Of a DNA stretch of 64,000 bases, positions 32,301 to 43,576 are shown in pieces. This DNA comes from Micropterix aruncella (Eukaryota > Arthropoda > Insecta > Lepidoptera > Micropterigidae). The first letter of the stretch is position 1, and every line of letters starts with the position of its first letter. Both the position numbers and the translations under genes were made by a program. The stretch is from the NCBI GenBank assembly GCA_944548615.1, contig OX155980.1:3707395-3771394 (forward strand). Reading direction: 5' to 3'. The notes under the pieces were generated by a model that worked only from the letters and a program-made list of their open reading frames with translations, was not told the DNA's origin and did no database searches.

Positions 32301-35300
32301 ACAGAGTCGCTACCGTGGAAAACTTTACTTTGTCAACAAAAACACAAGATTACGACGTGCGCCCACATGCAAATATTTCCATCCTCGGAAAAACGTACAA
32401 AGGATTGGTGGACACGGGCTGCGCGATATGTATACTTGGAGGACAAACACACAGCCGTTTCACGTCAATCAAAAAAAAGGCTATGCACCCGGAAAACCGC
32501 ATAACAACGGCGGATGGAGCTGGACAACGGATACTCGGCTCAGTAACACTGCCAGTAGTATACAAGGGAAGAAGAGAGAACATAAACTTCATCATCTGCC
32601 CAACAATAAAAAAGGACATCATCTTGGGAATCGAATTCATCAGCCGATTCGGCGTGAAAATTTCCGTCAACGAGGAAAAGGACATACAGCTCGCGGAACT
32701 AAGTCATACAATAGGACGACAGATAATCAACGTAGACGATTTGACGCCACATCAATTACGACGCCTAGAAGAAGTCAAAAAATTATACGAAGATATCTCC
32801 TTTGAAAAGGTGGGGCTGGGAAGGACTCACTTGATCGAACACAAAATCGTAACCACCGGAGACCCGATCAGACAAAAACCATACCTCCTAGCGCCGGAAA
32901 AGGATAAGTTAGTAAAAAAGGAAATAGACGAAATGCTTAAATTAGGGGTAATTACGCCAATCAAATCGCCGTGGTGCAGCCCAATATTGGTCGTCAATAA
33001 AAAAGACGGAACGCCCAGAGTATGTCTAGACTCCAGAAAGTTAAATGAGGTCACAATAAAAAACCATTACCCCATGGCATCGGCCCAACGAATCCTCGAT
33101 AATCTTGGAAATTCAAAATACCTAACATCGATTGACCTGTCAAAAGCCTTCTGGCAAATTCCCATGGAAAAATCGTCAATTCAGAAAACCGCCTTCGCCG
33201 TGCCCGGAAAAGGCATGTACGCATTTGTACGCATGCCCTTTGGTACATGCAACTCGTCATCAGATCTCGCAGCATTAATGGACCGAATTTTCGGACCGGA
33301 ATACGACAGCAAAGTATTCGCGTATGCAGACGACCTAATAATAGCCTCCGCCACATATGACGAACATATCGACACATTAGTAAGAGTCAGAGACAACCTG
33401 AAAGAGGCCGGCTTAACAATAAATCTCAAAAAATGCGAATTTTGTAGGCCAGAACTTATATACCTCGGATATGTAGTAGACGGGCAAGGTCTGAGAACGG
33501 ACCCTGGAAAAATTGAATGTGTAAGAGATTTCCCAAGACCAAATAGCGTGAAACGTGTAAGAAGCTTCCTCGGTCTCTGCGGCTACTACCGACGCTTCGT
33601 AAAAGAATACTCAAAAATAGCAGCACCTTTATGCAAGCTCACAGGAGGAAAGAAAGGCGTCAAAGTAAATTTCGAATGGAACGAAGAGGCAGAAAAATCT
33701 TTCAACACACTCAAGGAAGCGCTAATATCGGCCCCCATACTAAGATGTCCGGATTTCACCAAGAAATTTACCATAAGTTGCGATGCAAGTGACATAGCCG
33801 TAGGCGCAGCACTCACCCAATATTCGGAAGAAGAGGAAATGGACTTGCCAATTTCATACTTTTCGCGCACACTGAGCAAAGCAGAGAGCAACTTTTCAGT
33901 TACAGAGAAAGAGCTCCTGGCAGTTTTGAGAGCAGTCCTTCATTACAGGACATATGTAGAAGGTTCCAGGTTCAAAGTAATAACTGATCACAGCAGCTTA
34001 AGGTGGCTGACAAATCTCACCAACCCCACAGGTCGTCTGGCGAGATGGAGCACCCTGCTTTCGCAATTCGACATGGAAATCGTGCATAAAAAAGGCAGTC
34101 TGAACGTGGTAGCGGACGCACTGTCAAGAATCCCATGCATGGAAATGTCCACGAAAGTCACGAAAGATGATTGGTACGATCGGATGTACAAAACCGTAGA
34201 AAAAGAACCTTATACAGCCACGGAATACAAAATTGAGGAGGAAAAACTATACAAATACTTTCCCCCCAAAAAAGGTGAGAACCTCCGAAATGCGTGGAGA
34301 CTGGTACTCAAATATGCTGACAGAAAATCGGCGATAAAAGACATCCATGAAGGGGAGTTTGCTGTACATTTTGGCATTTTCAAAACCCTGAGAAAGTTAC
34401 AAACATATTATTATTGGCCCGGAATGCAAAAGGAAGTCAAGGCATATGTCAAAAATTGCGATACTTGTAAAGCATACAAGATAAAGACAGGACCTGCACA
34501 TGGGCTCATGGTGACTCCAAAAACAGTGAACACTCCAATGCATACGATCAGTATAGATCTGGTGGGACCCATGCCAAGATCACTGAGCGGCTTCACCTAT
34601 ATACTCTCTGTGATCGATTTATTTACAAAATTTTGTTGGCTATTCCCATTAAGAAAAGCCACCTCAGCCAATATTATCAAACACCTAGAAAATAACGTAT
34701 TTCTGGCGTACGGAACACCTGCGGTAATAACGTTAGACAACGCATCATATTTTAGGTCAAAAGCATTCAAAAATTTTACGGAAAAATATAAAATCCCAAA
34801 ATTATTCTATGGATGCGTATATGCTCCTCAATCGAACGCAGTCGAACGTTATAATCAAACTATAGAAACGAGTTTATCAATTCTAGCAGGAAAAGATCAA
34901 AGATCGTGGGATAAACATTTATCTTTAATCCAAAACGCGTTAAATAATCATCAAAATCTGGCAACAGGCTTTACCCCATCATACCTTATGTACGCTCGTG
35001 AACCAATGGTTGATGGCCGCTACCATAAAATGTTTAGTTTCATTCCAAAAGAAAAATCCAAAATAGCAATAGACAGTCCACAGGAATTTGCAAAAGGACT
35101 CGAGACGCTCGCGGACGCATATGACGTCGTGCGGGAAAGACTCATGGAAGCTTTCAAAAATAACGCCTCAAAATATAACCTGAGGAGAAAGCACGTCGAA
35201 TTCTCAGTCGGTGATTTCGTATGGGCGAAAAATCACATGCAATCGCGAAAAGCAGAGTTTTTCTCAAACAAACTAGCGCCCAGATATTCAAAATGCAAAA

Positions 35301-35395
35301 TCATCGCGAAAAAGTCCCCCATAGCCTATGTATTGGTTGACGAACACGGCAAAAATCGTGGGACGTACCACATAAAAGACCTGTGTAAAAATTAG
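32270..35395 (+). CDS. pol: Pol polyprotein: protease, reverse transcriptase, RNase H, integrase
   Basis: Open in the -1 frame from the gag overlap to TAG at 35395. Counting from the GTG at 32315 (1026 residues): aspartic protease with LVDTGC (Asp33); RT with IDLSKAFWQIP and catalytic YADD (337-340); RNase H starting ISCDASDIAVGAAL (about 488) with the DALSR end; integrase with an HHCC zinc motif (about 677-718, CDTCK) and the catalytic triad D748, D808, E844 (D-D-35-E); then a basic C-terminal region ending GTYHIKDLCKN. No ATG is needed because expression is by frameshift. All catalytic residues are present, so the copy may be active. Confidence 0.95.
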   Translation, partial: KRVWPREPELDRVATVENFTLSTKTQDYDVRPHANISILGKTYKGLVDTGCAICILGGQTHSRFTSIKKKAMHPENRITTADGAGQRILGSVTLPVVYKGRRENINFIICPTIKKDIILGIEFISRFGVKISVNEEKDIQLAELSHTIGRQIINVDDLTPHQLRRLEEVKKLYEDISFEKVGLGRTHLIEHKIVTTGDPIRQKPYLLAPEKDKLVKKEIDEMLKLGVITPIKSPWCSPILVVNKKDGTPRVCLDSRKLNEVTIKNHYPMASAQRILDNLGNSKYLTSIDLSKAFWQIPMEKSSIQKTAFAVPGKGMYAFVRMPFGTCNSSSDLAALMDRIFGPEYDSKVFAYADDLIIASATYDEHIDTLVRVRDNLKEAGLTINLKKCEFCRPELIYLGYVVDGQGLRTDPGKIECVRDFPRPNSVKRVRSFLGLCGYYRRFVKEYSKIAAPLCKLTGGKKGVKVNFEWNEEAEKSFNTLKEALISAPILRCPDFTKKFTISCDASDIAVGAALTQYSEEEEMDLPISYFSRTLSKAESNFSVTEKELLAVLRAVLHYRTYVEGSRFKVITDHSSLRWLTNLTNPTGRLARWSTLLSQFDMEIVHKKGSLNVVADALSRIPCMEMSTKVTKDDWYDRMYKTVEKEPYTATEYKIEEEKLYKYFPPKKGENLRNAWRLVLKYADRKSAIKDIHEGEFAVHFGIFKTLRKLQTYYYWPGMQKEVKAYVKNCDTCKAYKIKTGPAHGLMVTPKTVNTPMHTISIDLVGPMPRSLSGFTYILSVIDLFTKFCWLFPLRKATSANIIKHLENNVFLAYGTPAVITLDNASYFRSKAFKNFTEKYKIPKLFYGCVYAPQSNAVERYNQTIETSLSILAGKDQRSWDKHLSLIQNALNNHQNLATGFTPSYLMYAREPMVDGRYHKMFSFIPKEKSKIAIDSPQEFAKGLETLADAYDVVRERLMEAFKNNASKYNLRRKHVEFSVGDFVWAKNHMQSRKAEFFSNKLAPRYSKCKIIAKKSPIAYVLVDEHGKNRGTYHIKDLCKN

Positions 35396-38300
35396 GGTCA
35401 CACAAAAAAATACGCAGAACATTTCACATTGCAAATAACAGTCGCATAATATCCACATGTAATCCGGAATATGCAAAATCACAAAAAAGCAACGACTATA
35501 TTAGGTACACCGTGAGATAATTGCAAGTGAAAAGTAAAAGAAAAAATATAAAAACAGAGCAAAAATACAAAATATTAAGTAAATAAATGTAACAGATAAA
35601 GTATATAAGTATTCGATACAAGTATTCATGGCTAAATAAAAAAAAAAAAATAATAAGCACACATAAAGAAAAAGTAACAGACACATAAGGGCGTAGCATG
35701 ATAAAAATAAAAACACATACAACACTACATTTTCAATAAGTAAAATAAATAAATATATAATTTCACATACAATAGATAACATCATTAAAAAAAAAAAAAT
35801 TTTTTTTTTAAATAAAAAAAAATTTTTTTTTCTTAACATCTTATCCGGCTAAGAACCCGGATTGTCTGAAAAAAAAAATAGGGAGAAAGAATAGTACCAA
35901 GTTTCGCGTCAAAATATATTTATATAAAATATCATATATATGTATATATTTAACATATAATATAGTAAAAAGGAGCCATGCGGATAAGTCTAAGGATTGA
36001 GATACTTCTATACCTATCATTTTATACTATATATTTGCATATAAGCAAAATCTGAAGGGTTCGGTGATCTAACCCTGCTCATGGAGTAAAAACACCTGGG
36101 TGCTTGATACCCGTCTATTGTAAACATCACCTGACAGGTAGAATTAAAATTTACTTTGATCAGCTCTGAAGGATACAAATTATTTTATAGTATTATATTT
36201 TAAATAGAGTATACCGGACGTTAAGCCGTTCGCGTTCAAATTAAAATTGTTCACGGACAAGTCCTAAATTCATTTATGAATAAACTCTACTATTATTATT
36301 TATTTCTACTATTATGTAATTACATGGCAAAAACTGCTGACATTTCTAATTAGCGACTAGAAGGCTCACGATAAAAAAAACCATTGTATATTACAACATA
36401 TAGCTACAGAAAGATCTCATCCGATCCTGAATTTATCAGGACATGGAATATTTTCCATACCATGAATTGTTTTTATTGTCTTTTTTCTTCAAAAAAGACT
36501 TATAGATTTTCCGTTATGTCCCGCTGAAACGCTGCTCAAAATTAGTTTGTCCATAAACGCTTATAGTTAGTAGCGAATTAATCTTAGCTGAACACGTAAT
36601 TTCTGGAGAAATGTACAATACTACAGAGAGGAATCATTTGTACTGTCAAGAATCGTTAAAAATAGTAAATACGAGGCAGCCAGTTGTAGTATGAAAGATT
36701 GTATGTCAGGAAGACCTAGAATGCAGACGTAAGAAAGTAGAATGAACGGGTCACGAAAGAGAAAAACTTAAGCTAAATATTGAAAATTTTATCATTCACA
36801 CTCAAGACAACAATAATAACATCTCAGTAAAATATATGTTCAACACAAACACTAAATTCGGAAGGCTTAAAAACCTGATAAGTTAAATAAATTCTTGCCG
36901 AACAAGGTATATAAGATTTACTATTAACTTACTACTACTAGAGTAAATTACGTAGTTAATATGCGCTTTAGATCGCAGAACAGTCACCATATATAGTATC
37001 ATAAAATTTTTTTTAAAAAAAAATCTAAAGATTTCCCATATTTTTCTATTAAATTAAAGACTATAGTGTCCACGCTTCCGCATGAATTAAAATTATGTGG
37101 ATCGACGTCTATTATTGTTTCAACAGAGACTGGTCACCAATATATAGTTCATTTCTATACAAAAAAACTTATAAATATTGTTAAAAGGGAAATCTCATAT
37201 ATATATACATATCTTATATTTCACTCGGGGAGACCAATACCACTGAGACGGTGAATAATCTATTATATGAAAAATTATCAATGTCATTGGAACCCTCACC
37301 ATGACATACCATTAACAAAACTACTTGGCGTAAATTATATAAATAATTTTTTTAATAAATTAAATATAAAAGTGCGAGATACTGTCCACGTCTCACAACA
37401 CATAAATTTCATATAAATATACACTCTTCAATTTTTCCATACTCTTAAAAAGATATCACGCTAGAAATCTGCCCATAATTTATTAAGCCAGCCACACATA
37501 TAAATAAAGATCGACGTTGAGACATAATTTACTTTGTAACATTTGATTTTGTAGTAATTAAGATAAGCTCTCACAAGAAGTGGAGCGTTATCAAAATGTT
37601 TATTTTTCTTTTTACTTAAATATTGAAATACGAAAAACCTCAACACTTGTGTGAAGAAGAAAATCTGAAAAATCGGAAGGTGTATCCATACGAACACCTA
37701 ATAAAATATAGTCTTAAATTTAGTTACTGGAAGCTTATTTGAAAAGCAATGTGGGAGAATTTTTTGTTTAAAAAAAAAAAGTAAAATAAAAATGTTTTTT
37801 TTTATTAAATAGTAAGAATAGATGTAGTAGTTTAAAAATTTCTGTAATTTGTAAAGAAAACGCAGAAGCACGTCTCTTTTGTTCCGTCAAATTTTTTGAA
37901 ATAAAAATAAAGTTGTATACGAGAATATGCCCTTCCTGTCAAACCCTTCCTAATGAATTGCCAGCCAACCGCAACCCTAGTAAAAAATAAGAGACCATAT
38001 GATGCAGCAAAGAAAATTATACATTCCAGAAAGAGACAGAGCGACGAGAAAGAGGACGCCGATAATAAAAGGACAAAATGGAAACGCTATATGGCAGCTG
38101 GAAGAGCCACGACGCAGAAGACAGAGATCAGCAGCAATGGCTCACGACTCCTCGAAAGCGCAGCACACCCATACAAATAGCAAAGGAAGATACCGAGGAT
38201 CGACCGAAGTAAATAAGATCCAATCACGCTTATCCGACTCCAGACCACGCAGAAACCTAAGGTAAAAAGTCGAACTATTTCCTTTTTCACCGCAACAGGA

Positions 38301-39339
38301 AGGCCAGGAGGCACGTAAATAGACGAAACTACCTATGACGTCAGCACCGGCAACATGCGACCTGCAGTATTACCAGGGACGGTATCGTGGACCGACCAGT
38401 AAAGCGAAAACGGACAAGCGCGTGAACGAGACAATTTCCCCAAGATTGTGAGAGAAAATGCGGACTGCATTGTGTAGATAGAGACTAATATACCAATCGA
38501 CAGTGCATTGATCTTCAATCCAGTGTAGCAACTTTTTGAAAAAGTGCATTTGTGCAGTGAGGGGCAAAAATGGGAAAAACGGGATAAAGAAGTTAGGAAT
38601 TGGACAAAATTTTAAACATTTTTTGAAACAGTACATCTACACTTCGATAGACTTTATAAAAGCATCTGATGATGTGCCCAGATTTACATGTGTAAATTGA
38701 CATTTTCGTGTTCAAGCTCCGAAGCAAAAAGCTTTGGGAGCGAACCTCTACTAATATGACTTTCTTCTCTACATCTCTTACCAAGGTGACGAGTTCCGGA
38801 CGTAACGAGGCAAAGACGACAATTGAGCATCATATGGGCTAATACAAACACAAATGAAGGAAAAATTCATAAAAAGGAAATACGGCAAAACGGCAGACAA
38901 TGACAAGACCCTGGACGGAGCGGAATAGACGACACAGGCCACTGTATTCACTGTATCAAAATTGTAAAATGTAAGGTTATAAAGGACGTCTTTCGCAGAG
39001 CATTTTTTCTAACTTGGATAAATAGCTTTCTTTTAATAACTTAGTAGAAAATCGGAAAACCTCAAAAATTTCCAACTTCGGAAAATTTATTATAAAATAT
39101 AATTTCTTTAAATAATAGGAGACTAGAAGCAGGGGTTATCTCTTAATAATAATGTACTTTAAACTGTCAAGACAAAATATAATAAAACTTTTAGAAATTT
39201 TTATGTCGTAGCAAGCGTAGCACGGCAACTAAAGAACCGTAGCGATGGCTACGCTTTAGGTGGTAGATTCTTATAGTAGTTCGTTTAGTCTTTGGTATTT
39301 AAGGTCTTCGTGGGCGAAGACTGAACATCTTTTCCGGCA
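35396..39339 (+). other. Long 3' non-coding region of the LTR retrotransposon
   Basis: Nearly 4 kb between pol and the 3' LTR without an env-like frame. Mostly AT-rich with A and T runs (35786-35832), but 37940-38450 is less AT-rich and holds overlapping short basic frames (37953-38180 and 37999-38265) with no known domain. No purine-rich tract directly precedes the 3' LTR, where plus-strand priming is expected; the last bases are CATCTTTTCCGGCA. Confidence 0.8.
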
Positions 39340-41319
39340 TGTAATGGTCATAAAACCATTACGGGTTTAACAAACAATATAATAAACAATTATTGCCAAA
39401 ATTAGTTAACAAAAATAAAATAACAATAATATAGGATACAAGCGAATCTTATCGCACAATAGGCATCACTAGCGATTAGATGGAACACGGGTGTAGAGAA
39501 TCGCTAGTGAGAGTTAGTTTTTTTTTTGGCCCGAAGCACTCGCCTGGGAAGGTCGTCGTTTCAGCGCGGCGGTCGGTTTTTGCCTCGCGGCGATTACCGG
39601 CCGCCGGAGCTCATTTCACGACTTCGAAGTGGCCTACCTACATCTACGAATAAAATATAAAAGTCAAAGTCATCTTTAGAAATTATAACTAGGATCAAGT
39701 GCGGCGCAGGCAAAGCATTCCAGCGTGATCTCCACATCCTATTTGGGGCAAGTAGATTATATTCTCATTTTCGGTTTTTTTAAAGTAAAATTCGATTTCT
39801 TTTATTCTAACTTGCAATACCACAATCGTGCAATACTTTTAGTCCTTCAGACCCGTCTTGCACGACATATACGTGCTAACCCGTTTTTCTGAATATAGGA
39901 GTCCGTAGTTTCGAATATAGGATCAACGATAGACACCGCCAATAAACCTAAAATCATTTCGGCGATCTCTACTTAAAATGTAGGCTGTAAAAAATATATA
40001 AATATAATTAAAATCCACGTTAGACAATCTTGGGATTAAAACGTGGCGGAGTCAGAGTGGCATTGAGTTCTTCCCGAGGCAATTAAAAATCAGATAAATT
40101 AATAAAATAGCTTATGAAGTAAAATACCAAATTGTAGATAAATATAAATGCGAGTCATCGTCAGGGAATACGTAATATTTCCAAATTTAAATATCAGGGA
40201 AAATAATAGAGCAAAAGGCTACCGTCGTTTACGATATTTGAAAGTGCAGCGTACCCGACACTAAAAATTGCCAAATCATTGTAGGGCAAAAATAGGGAAA
40301 ACCAGTTACGAATAATGCTCATCGAAACACGGGAAAAATGTAATAATTGTAACGTACGCTCGTAAAATCTCGCAAGGCCTTCGACGATCGACGGATTAAA
40401 AATTAAGTTTCATAAATAATATAAATATTCAATATCGCACATATAGTTTCGGGAAATGTCTTCGCAACAGGTTATAGAAAAATAAATAGTAAATTTGGGT
40501 CGGAAAAGTATCTTTTATTTTACTCATAATCATCTCAATATCAGAATAATTTCATTTTTAATATCATCATATATCATATATTTCATTTTCATTTTTTTCA
40601 TATAAATAAAAATAGAATAAAAAAAACCATAAAAGGAAAGGATTGGTTGAGATACATTCATAAGATATTAAAATCAGTTTCCATTATTATTTGGGAAAAT
40701 TCATTAAATTCAGAATTCTTTACTAAGGAAAATAAAGCACACTTATTTATGTTACAAGTTAATTTTGCGCATATTCCAGCAAGATTTAATTTAAATTAAC
40801 CGAATCCGCCGTCGCGTCCGCGCCATCTAGCGGCGAAACGCGGGCATTAGTAGCACAATGCAGGTTGAGCAAAATGATGTCAATCTTTGCTAAGTAACTC
40901 GCCGCGCCACCGCTAGAGGGCGTTCGAACGAGAATAATAATATATTATTCAGTAAGGGAAATGGTTCAAATAATTTAGCAATTCAGTATCCATAAAAGGC
41001 CGTTCATCCCATAGGGATGGTCATCTTACCGTAGACTGGGTCACTAAGGGATTCTAAATACCCCCGTGCCTGAGATGGACTGAGCGAACCGACGCAAATC
41101 CCGACGCAGCCTACATACCCCTGCCCCAGAGAAATTCTAAACGGTGGAAGGACTCTGGCACTTGTTCATAGATCCGAAATAGATCTTCTTCTTCTTCCGG
41201 GCTGGCGCCCACTATATAAACAAATCTTTCCATATCGTCCGGAAGTATATTGGTAAAATAATAATATTGTAATCTATAAAATTAACTGATATATTAAAAA
41301 TTATTCGGGTCTCATGACA
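39340..41319 (+). repeat. 3' LTR (1980 bp)
   Basis: Same termini, length and internal landmarks as the 5' LTR (for example the T10 run after GTGAGAGTTAG, the hairpin, and the CTCF-like site at 40910-40922), offset by exactly 11,627 bp throughout the parts compared. Confidence 0.95.
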
Positions 41320-41323
41320 TCCT

Positions 41324-41650
41324 TTATGACATTATTATTTATTATATACCTTTTATTAACCTAAAACTGATCCTACTGTAAAGTAGACTTACCTGGATCT
41401 GATGGAGTTTGAAATTAGACGACATATATATTCTATTTGTGTGTACTAATACATTTAACCGGCTCAAGTTATCGTAATCGACCTGTAATATACAGGACCG
41501 TGTAGGAGGGAGATGGGCTAGTAAACAAATTGACATTTAGTACTGCGGGACAATATGGTTAGTTGGGCTGTCATGTCGTTGAGACACATGTCTTAATGCA
41601 AAACTTTCACAAGTGCTTTATGTTTATGTGTACATTTTATACCTTTGCAG
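41324..41650. other. Intron 7 sequence before exon 8
   Basis: Right flank of the LTR element; non-coding, ends in the polypyrimidine and TTTGCAG acceptor of exon 8. Nothing else recognised. Confidence 0.4.
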
Positions 41651-41841
41651 GATGCTTACCCTCCGAATGCTCTGCAATTTCACGAAATCATAGAGTTGTT
41701 GGATTTGCCCGAAGCACTCCGCGTAGAGTCATCAGAGTTCGAAATCGAAGTGGCTGAGGTATGCAACCCTACACACTTCTGGTACCTCCTCTATAGTCCC
41801 AAGCATTCGGTCGCCCTGTTCAATATGATAAACGACATGAA
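41651..41841 (+). CDS. TDRD5: Tudor gene exon 8: start of extended Tudor domain
   Basis: Acceptor CCTTTGCAG ending 41650 and donor GTAAGT at 41842. Peptide DAYPPNALQFHEIIELLDLP, then ESSEFEIEVAEVCNPTHFWY and LLYSPKHSVALFNMINDM. The VAEVCNPTHFWYLL strand is the conserved entry of extended Tudor domains (V-x-E-V-x-x-P-x-x-F-[WY]). It leaves two bases for exon 9. Confidence 0.88.
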
Positions 41842-41880
41842 GTAAGTCTATTTTTTATTCATATTTTATTTATTTCCTTG

Positions 41881-43290
41881 AATAACCCCTTATATCGCGA
41901 AGTAAAAATTCACCCGTACCTTTGCATACGACATTTCGCGCGCGAAAGTGGCGTGAATCGACGGCTTTGAGAAAAACTACCATAAGTTATAAACAACTAT
42001 ACGGATCATAAAAATAATAACTGTAAAATGACCGCATTAAAGTTTGAAATTTAAAACATTATAACTTTATCTCGTAAAACAATTAAGATATTAATGAATA
42101 AATATTAGAAAGTTGGCGAACTGAAAAAACTCGCCTATAAAATCATTTCGATGTTTTCATCACAAAAAACGGAAAATATGCAAAAATTGTAAATACAGCT
42201 ATGTTCTTTATTAAATGCTTTACCAAAACTATTATTTTGTGTTATTTATTTGCATACAAAAATATTTAGTTATTCAGCCACGAAAAATTTGATGTATTCT
42301 CGTAAAAAAAAAAAATACCATATATTTGTGACTACTTAGGGTCTTTTTTTATATGAAATTCTTTCAAAATAACTTTACCACTACATCACACTTCTTAGAA
42401 AATCACACCAGAACTTTCAGATTTGTCTGATATTACAGAAAAATCTAAAGTTTTGAGAGTTAGCGTACGAAACTTGGTAATAAACTTTGAAGGCTCATAA
42501 TATAAAATTGGTTAGAGTTTTTCAAATATATTGTCTCATTATATGCTTATTATATGTCCAATAACTAATTATTATACTCTAAAGAGTTACATTTCATAGA
42601 AAAACTATAGAAAATCGCACTCAAAATGTGCACACTATGTGCGAAGGTCGCACACTATGAGCGACCCCATATTACGAAACAACTTGAAATGAGCAAAATT
42701 CGGCAAATTCTGTGATTATATACGATGTAAATGAAATAATAGCTATTTTATAAGCGAATTAAACCAATATTACGTCATATTTTGCGATATTTTGGCGGTT
42801 TTACAACAAAAAAATACGGTCATTTTCTGCAACGAATGTGTTTGACCGAAGTATTTTGCTTAAAAATACGTGAAAAAAAGCAGATCGACTATCTCAAATC
42901 CCTAATGCTTATTCATAAACTCTTTTAAAATGCAAATTACTCACGGTTCTGCAGTAAATCGCACTATAACACTTAAAAATAACATTTTTTTCCACACGCC
43001 GCAGCACAAAAACGATCGCGCGCGAAACGCCGTCCGCGTGACAGTGGCAGCGGGCCGAGAGTCATTTTTAGTAAATCAATTACTGGACTCATCGTTCTGC
43101 AGACGCAAAATTCGAATAGTGATGGGCATTAGGCCGTTATGTAGCGCTCTCGGAAGCGCATAGATCCATATTTTGGTTTGTAAATGGCATTTTTCTCAGC
43201 GCTGAGTGCCTTGATCCATTCAGGTCGTTGCGTAATTGGCGGTTGGTAAGCATGCGACCTGAGGAGGTCGTTGCAAATCGCAGGGGTTAA
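41881..43290. mobile_element. TTAA element, 1.4-kb family, copy 1
   Basis: About 1.41 kb, ending CAGGGGTTAA; the left end is AATAACCCCTTATATCGCGA (slightly decayed TTAA). It aligns throughout with 43577-44992 (blocks AACTATACGGAT, TTATCTCGTAAAACAATTAA, TCACAAAAAACGGAAAATATGC, AGAAAAATCTAAAGTTTTGA, GGCCGTTATGTAGCGCTCT). Non-coding; a large non-autonomous piggyBac-type element by its boundaries. Confidence 0.75.
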
Positions 43291-43535
43291 CCCCTCAAAT
43301 GTGAGGCGTCCCTTAAGGGATGCCTTGGCAAAATGTATACAAAATGTATATAAATTTATATAAATGTAAATATAAATGTAAATGTGCGCCGCTTCATAGT
43401 AATCCGCTCTATAGTAATGCTATAGCTCTATAGTAAACCCCGCTCTATGTAAATGTAAATGTAAATGTAAATATAAATTTATAAACATTTTGCCGTAGGC
43501 AACCCGAGCTAATCGCCATTCATTTGAGGGGTTAA
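43287..43535. mobile_element. TTAA MITE with CCCCTCAAATG termini
   Basis: TTAACCCCTCAAATG at the left is the exact inverse of CATTTGAGGGGTTAA at the right. The 249-bp core has repeats of ATGTAAATGTAAAT and CTCTATAGTAA. It shares its left TTAA with the end of the preceding element. Non-autonomous piggyBac-type by TTAA and CCC termini. Confidence 0.88.
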
Positions 43536-43576
43536 ATAAAGTACAAAAGAATGTCTAAAAAGAGACTTAATTTTGC

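Larger units (their letters stand above)
27713..41319 (+). mobile_element. Complete Ty3/gypsy LTR retrotransposon
   Basis: A 13,607-bp element: 5' LTR 27713-29692, internal region 29693-39339, 3' LTR 39340-41319. It is flanked by the 4-bp duplication TCCT (27709-27712 and 41320-41323). Gag and pol frames are intact; domain order protease-RT-RNase H-integrase defines Ty3/gypsy (Metaviridae). The LTRs have identical length and I saw no difference in the stretches compared, so insertion is recent. It lies in sense in intron 7 of the Tudor gene. No env frame was found. Confidence 0.96.

Noticed and set aside
32038..32805. 255-codon frame overlapping gag end and pol start
   Set aside because: Third frame shadow of two real genes; the peptide is basic and His/Arg-rich as expected from the codon bias of the true frames.
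35496..35839. Minus-strand hydrophobic frames
   Set aside because: Products of A-rich DNA giving Phe/Leu/Tyr runs; not membrane proteins I can support.
39300..39339. Polypurine tract before the 3' LTR
   Set aside because: I looked for one and found pyrimidine-rich sequence instead.
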